The notes under the pieces: generated by a model
Told to the model about the DNA's origin: nothing
The model's database searches: none
The model's input: the letters and a program-made list of their open reading frames with translations, nothing else
Shown here: in pieces, positions 5,800 through 7,014 of the stretch
Position numbering within the stretch: the first letter of the stretch is position 1
Layout of the letters: every line of letters begins with the position of its first letter
Position numbers and translations under genes: made by a program
Assembly: GCA_027352645.1 (NCBI GenBank)
Contig: DAIEIL010000075.1
Coordinates: forward strand, 1 to 7,014
Source: Rhodobiaceae bacterium
GTDB taxonomy: Bacteria > Pseudomonadota > Alphaproteobacteria > Parvibaculales > Parvibaculaceae
Direction of reading: 5' to 3'
DNA: 7,014 nucleotides

Positions 5800-6371
5800 G
5801 GCTGAACCTCTCTCGCGCGTGACAATTGCCGCGCGACGCTTGCCGAAAGACGGGCACGCGCGACCATGTCGCGCGGGTGCACCCAATCGCGGCCGATCAG
5901 CTCCCAGTCGGGATCGGCAGTGTCGATCCCCTGATCGGCCAGAAGCTCCGCGCCGCAGATGACAAACTGGCTTCTGAAGGGAAAGAGAAAGCGCCGCGGA
6001 CGCGCTGCGAGCACGGCCTCGGCTTCCTCATAAGTCGTGAACCAGAGATTGATGAAGAAGGAGGCGTGCAGGCCGAAGAGCTGCTCGGGGTTGAAGGTGG
6101 CGCGGAGGCGCGCGTCGGCTTCGGCCTTCATGTGCCGCCAGTCGTCGAATCCAGCCTCGACCGCGATCGCGTCGAGCGCGTGCTTGTGCTGCACACGCTC
6201 GCGTTCTGCCAGGATTTCCTCCGGCGATTTCGCAGCCCAGTAGGACGCGCGGCGGATACGGGCGGCGGCGCGAAGGGCGAGCGTCTCGTCGCCACCGCAA
6301 AGCCGCTTGAGAAGCAGGCTCGCCTTGCGTTTCGATATTTCGATGTCATGGAAGCGTGTGTCACTGCGCAC
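5796..6371 (-). CDS. Hypothetical protein with an HKHALDAIAVEAGFDDWRHM segment
   Basis: A 191-residue soluble protein with no signal peptide or membrane segment. I do not recognise its function. Residues 14-60 are basic and helical (KRKASLLLKRL...ILAERERVQ). Residues 62-81 resemble the 'H-S/K-x-ALE-x-VA-x-x-x-GF-x-x-W-x-x-L/M' helix-turn segment often seen in short uncharacterised proteobacterial proteins and at the front of some glyoxalase-superfamily proteins. The C-terminal half is more hydrophobic (LHASFFINLWFTTYEEAEAVL, 101-121; FLFPFRSQFVICGAEL, 128-143) and ends in DPDWELIGRDWVHP. Start GTG 6371 is supported by AGGAGA 5 bases upstream. Its TGA overlaps the next gene's ATG. A strong promoter lies about 155 bases upstream. 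Confidence 0.75.
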   Translation of the reverse strand: MRSDTRFHDIEISKRKASLLLKRLCGGDETLALRAAARIRRASYWAAKSPEEILAERERVQHKHALDAIAVEAGFDDWRHMKAEADARLRATFNPEQLFGLHASFFINLWFTTYEEAEAVLAARPRRFLFPFRSQFVICGAELLADQGIDTADPDWELIGRDWVHPRDMVARARLSASVARQLSRAREVQP

Positions 6372-6376
6372 GGAAT

Positions 6377-6382
6377 TCTCCT
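6377..6382 (-). promoter_or_regulatory. Ribosome binding site supporting a GTG start
   Basis: AGGAGA on the minus strand lies 5 bases before GTG 6371. It decides the start of the 191-residue protein. Confidence 0.65.
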
Positions 6383-6526
6383 GTTTTCACGATTGCCATC
6401 GGCCCGAAGCAACGGCAAGCAAACTGGAGCAGCGTCAGTGGTCGGCGATCTCGGGCCGCGGTCGCGGCCGGTACGCAAGCGAGGGTGAGAAACTCTTTGT
6501 CGGGCGGCGGCGCCCCTCGCGGCACC

Positions 6527-6564
6527 GGCTGGCAATATAGGCGGGCGGGCGCCGCTTGCCAACC
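6527..6564. promoter_or_regulatory. Dyad overlapping the divergent promoters, possible operator
   Basis: GGCTGGCAA (6527-6535) and TTGCCAACC (6556-6564) are inverted copies with one mismatch and a 20-base spacer. They cover the -10 and -35 of the leftward promoter. A third copy, TTGCCA at 6582-6587, is the presumed bioA -35; the three TTGCCA/TGGCAA cores start at 6530, 6556 and 6582, exactly 26 bases apart. No known regulator is assigned. Confidence 0.35.
6534..6562 (-). promoter_or_regulatory. Strong sigma70-type promoter for the hypothetical/GIY-YIG-like pair
   Basis: Leftward TTGGCA (6562-6557), a 17-base spacer, then TATATT (6539-6534): 5/6 matches to each consensus hexamer with ideal spacing, the best promoter seen in the window. 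A start near 6527 predicts a leader of about 155 bases before GTG 6371. The leader holds an inverted repeat (arms 6514-6520 and 6479-6485) and a short GC palindrome (6454-6469), with no T-run. Confidence 0.55.
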
Positions 6565-6581
6565 TGCCCCCTGTCGTCTTC

Positions 6582-6612
6582 TTGCCACCTTCGGCGGAAA
6601 TCCGGCTATGTT
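6582..6612 (+). promoter_or_regulatory. Candidate bioA promoter
   Basis: TTGCCA (6582-6587), a 19-base spacer, TATGTT (6607-6612); using CTATGT shortens the spacer to 18. The -10 and flanks match those of bioB. A start near 6620 leaves a leader of about 25 bases. Confidence 0.45.
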
Positions 6613-6644
6613 GCGCCCAAATAATCGCCCGAAAGCGAATACAC

Positions 6645-7014
6645 ATGCCCTTTCCGCCCCGCAATCCCCTGCTGAACGACGTGCCACGCTGGCTTGAAGA
6701 AGGCGCGGCCCATCTCTGGCTGCCTTACACGCAGATGCAGACGGTGCCGATGCCACTGCCCGTGGTGAAGACCGATGGCGTGCGCCTGACGTTGGCCGAC
6801 GGGCGCGAACTCATCGACGGCACATCCTCCTGGTGGACGGCAGCGCATGGCTATAACCATCCGCATATCCGGCAGGCGGTGACGGCGCAGCTCGAACGCA
6901 TGCCGCATGTGATGCTGGGCGGGCTGGCGCATGAGCCCGTCATGACGCTTGCGACAAGGCTCGCGAAGCTCCTGCCCGGCGATCTCAACCACACGTTCTT
7001 TTCGGAATCGGGCT
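6645..7014 (+). CDS. bioA: Adenosylmethionine--8-amino-7-oxononanoate aminotransferase, N-terminal part, cut at right edge
   Basis: PLP enzyme that converts KAPA to 7,8-diaminopelargonate using SAM as amino donor. The first 123 residues are present and the frame is open to the window end. Family signatures are HLWLPYTQMQ (23-32, with the active-site Tyr28), DGTSSWWTAAHGYNHPHI (58-75), HVMLGGLAHEP (88-98) and the FFSESG of the PLP phosphate-binding loop (118-123). The TSSWW and GYNHP segments distinguish BioA from ornithine- and GABA-type class III aminotransferases. The Schiff-base lysine lies outside the window. ATG 6645 is the only reasonable start, as upstream in-frame codons contain no start. 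The Shine-Dalgarno site is weak (GAAAG at 6631-6635). It is divergent from the hypothetical/GIY-YIG-like pair, with a 273-base intergenic region. Confidence 0.93.
   Translation, partial: MPFPPRNPLLNDVPRWLEEGAAHLWLPYTQMQTVPMPLPVVKTDGVRLTLADGRELIDGTSSWWTAAHGYNHPHIRQAVTAQLERMPHVMLGGLAHEPVMTLATRLAKLLPGDLNHTFFSESG

Noticed and set aside
6556..6590. TTGCCAACC as half of a BirA operator
   Set aside because: The expected inverted partner (GGTTNACAA about 15 bases downstream) is absent; the inverted copy lies upstream, in the wrong orientation.
6372..6756. Several minus- and plus-strand open frames in the intergenic region before bioA
   Set aside because: They overlap the bioA start or the 191-residue gene, lack ribosome sites and show Arg/Ala/Pro-rich translations without motifs.

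Overview
The window is a GC-rich, densely packed chromosomal segment that looks alphaproteobacterial. The protein styles fit this (an Ada/AlkA-type glycosylase, a BioD with an SSGTDIGKT P-loop, a GIY-YIG-like protein of a kind I associate with Rhizobiales-like genomes), and so does an intergenic GTCATG/CCGG palindrome. The exact genus is not determinable by reading. There are no transposases, tRNAs, rRNAs or CRISPR repeats, and the content is core metabolism plus two poorly characterised genes.

Left end (1-1120, + strand): the C-terminal part of a 3-methyladenine DNA glycosylase (alkA, cut by the window edge) is followed at once by ogt, a methylated-DNA--protein-cysteine methyltransferase. 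Together they form a DNA alkylation-repair pair. A 60-residue, two-helix membrane protein resembling the PLDc_N domain follows (1186-1368).

Centre (1376-5397): a biotin synthesis locus. On the minus strand, a zinc-independent MDR/quinone-oxidoreductase-like gene, bioF and bioD are joined by a 1-base stop/start overlap and a 1-base gap, so they are almost certainly one operon. bioB reads divergently on the plus strand from a ~185-bp intergenic region carrying candidate promoters in both directions. A strong REP-like palindrome lies just after bioB.

Right end (5455-7014): a minus-strand two-gene unit sits between bioB and bioA. It encodes a 191-residue protein of unknown function and a 114-residue GIY-YIG-like protein that appears to lack catalytic residues, with an ATGA overlap. 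The unit has a very good sigma70-type promoter and a long (~155 nt) leader. bioA starts divergently at 6645 and runs off the window.

BioF (KAPA synthesis), BioA (DAPA), BioD (dethiobiotin) and BioB (biotin) make up the complete late biotin pathway, in three transcription units. No pimelate-supply gene (bioC, bioH, bioZ) is visible. The most interesting points are the oxidoreductase translationally coupled to bioF, a promoter motif shared by bioB and bioA, phased TTGCCA half-sites between the divergent promoters at 6530-6590, and the unexplained gene pair inside the bio locus. I found no clearly novel system.
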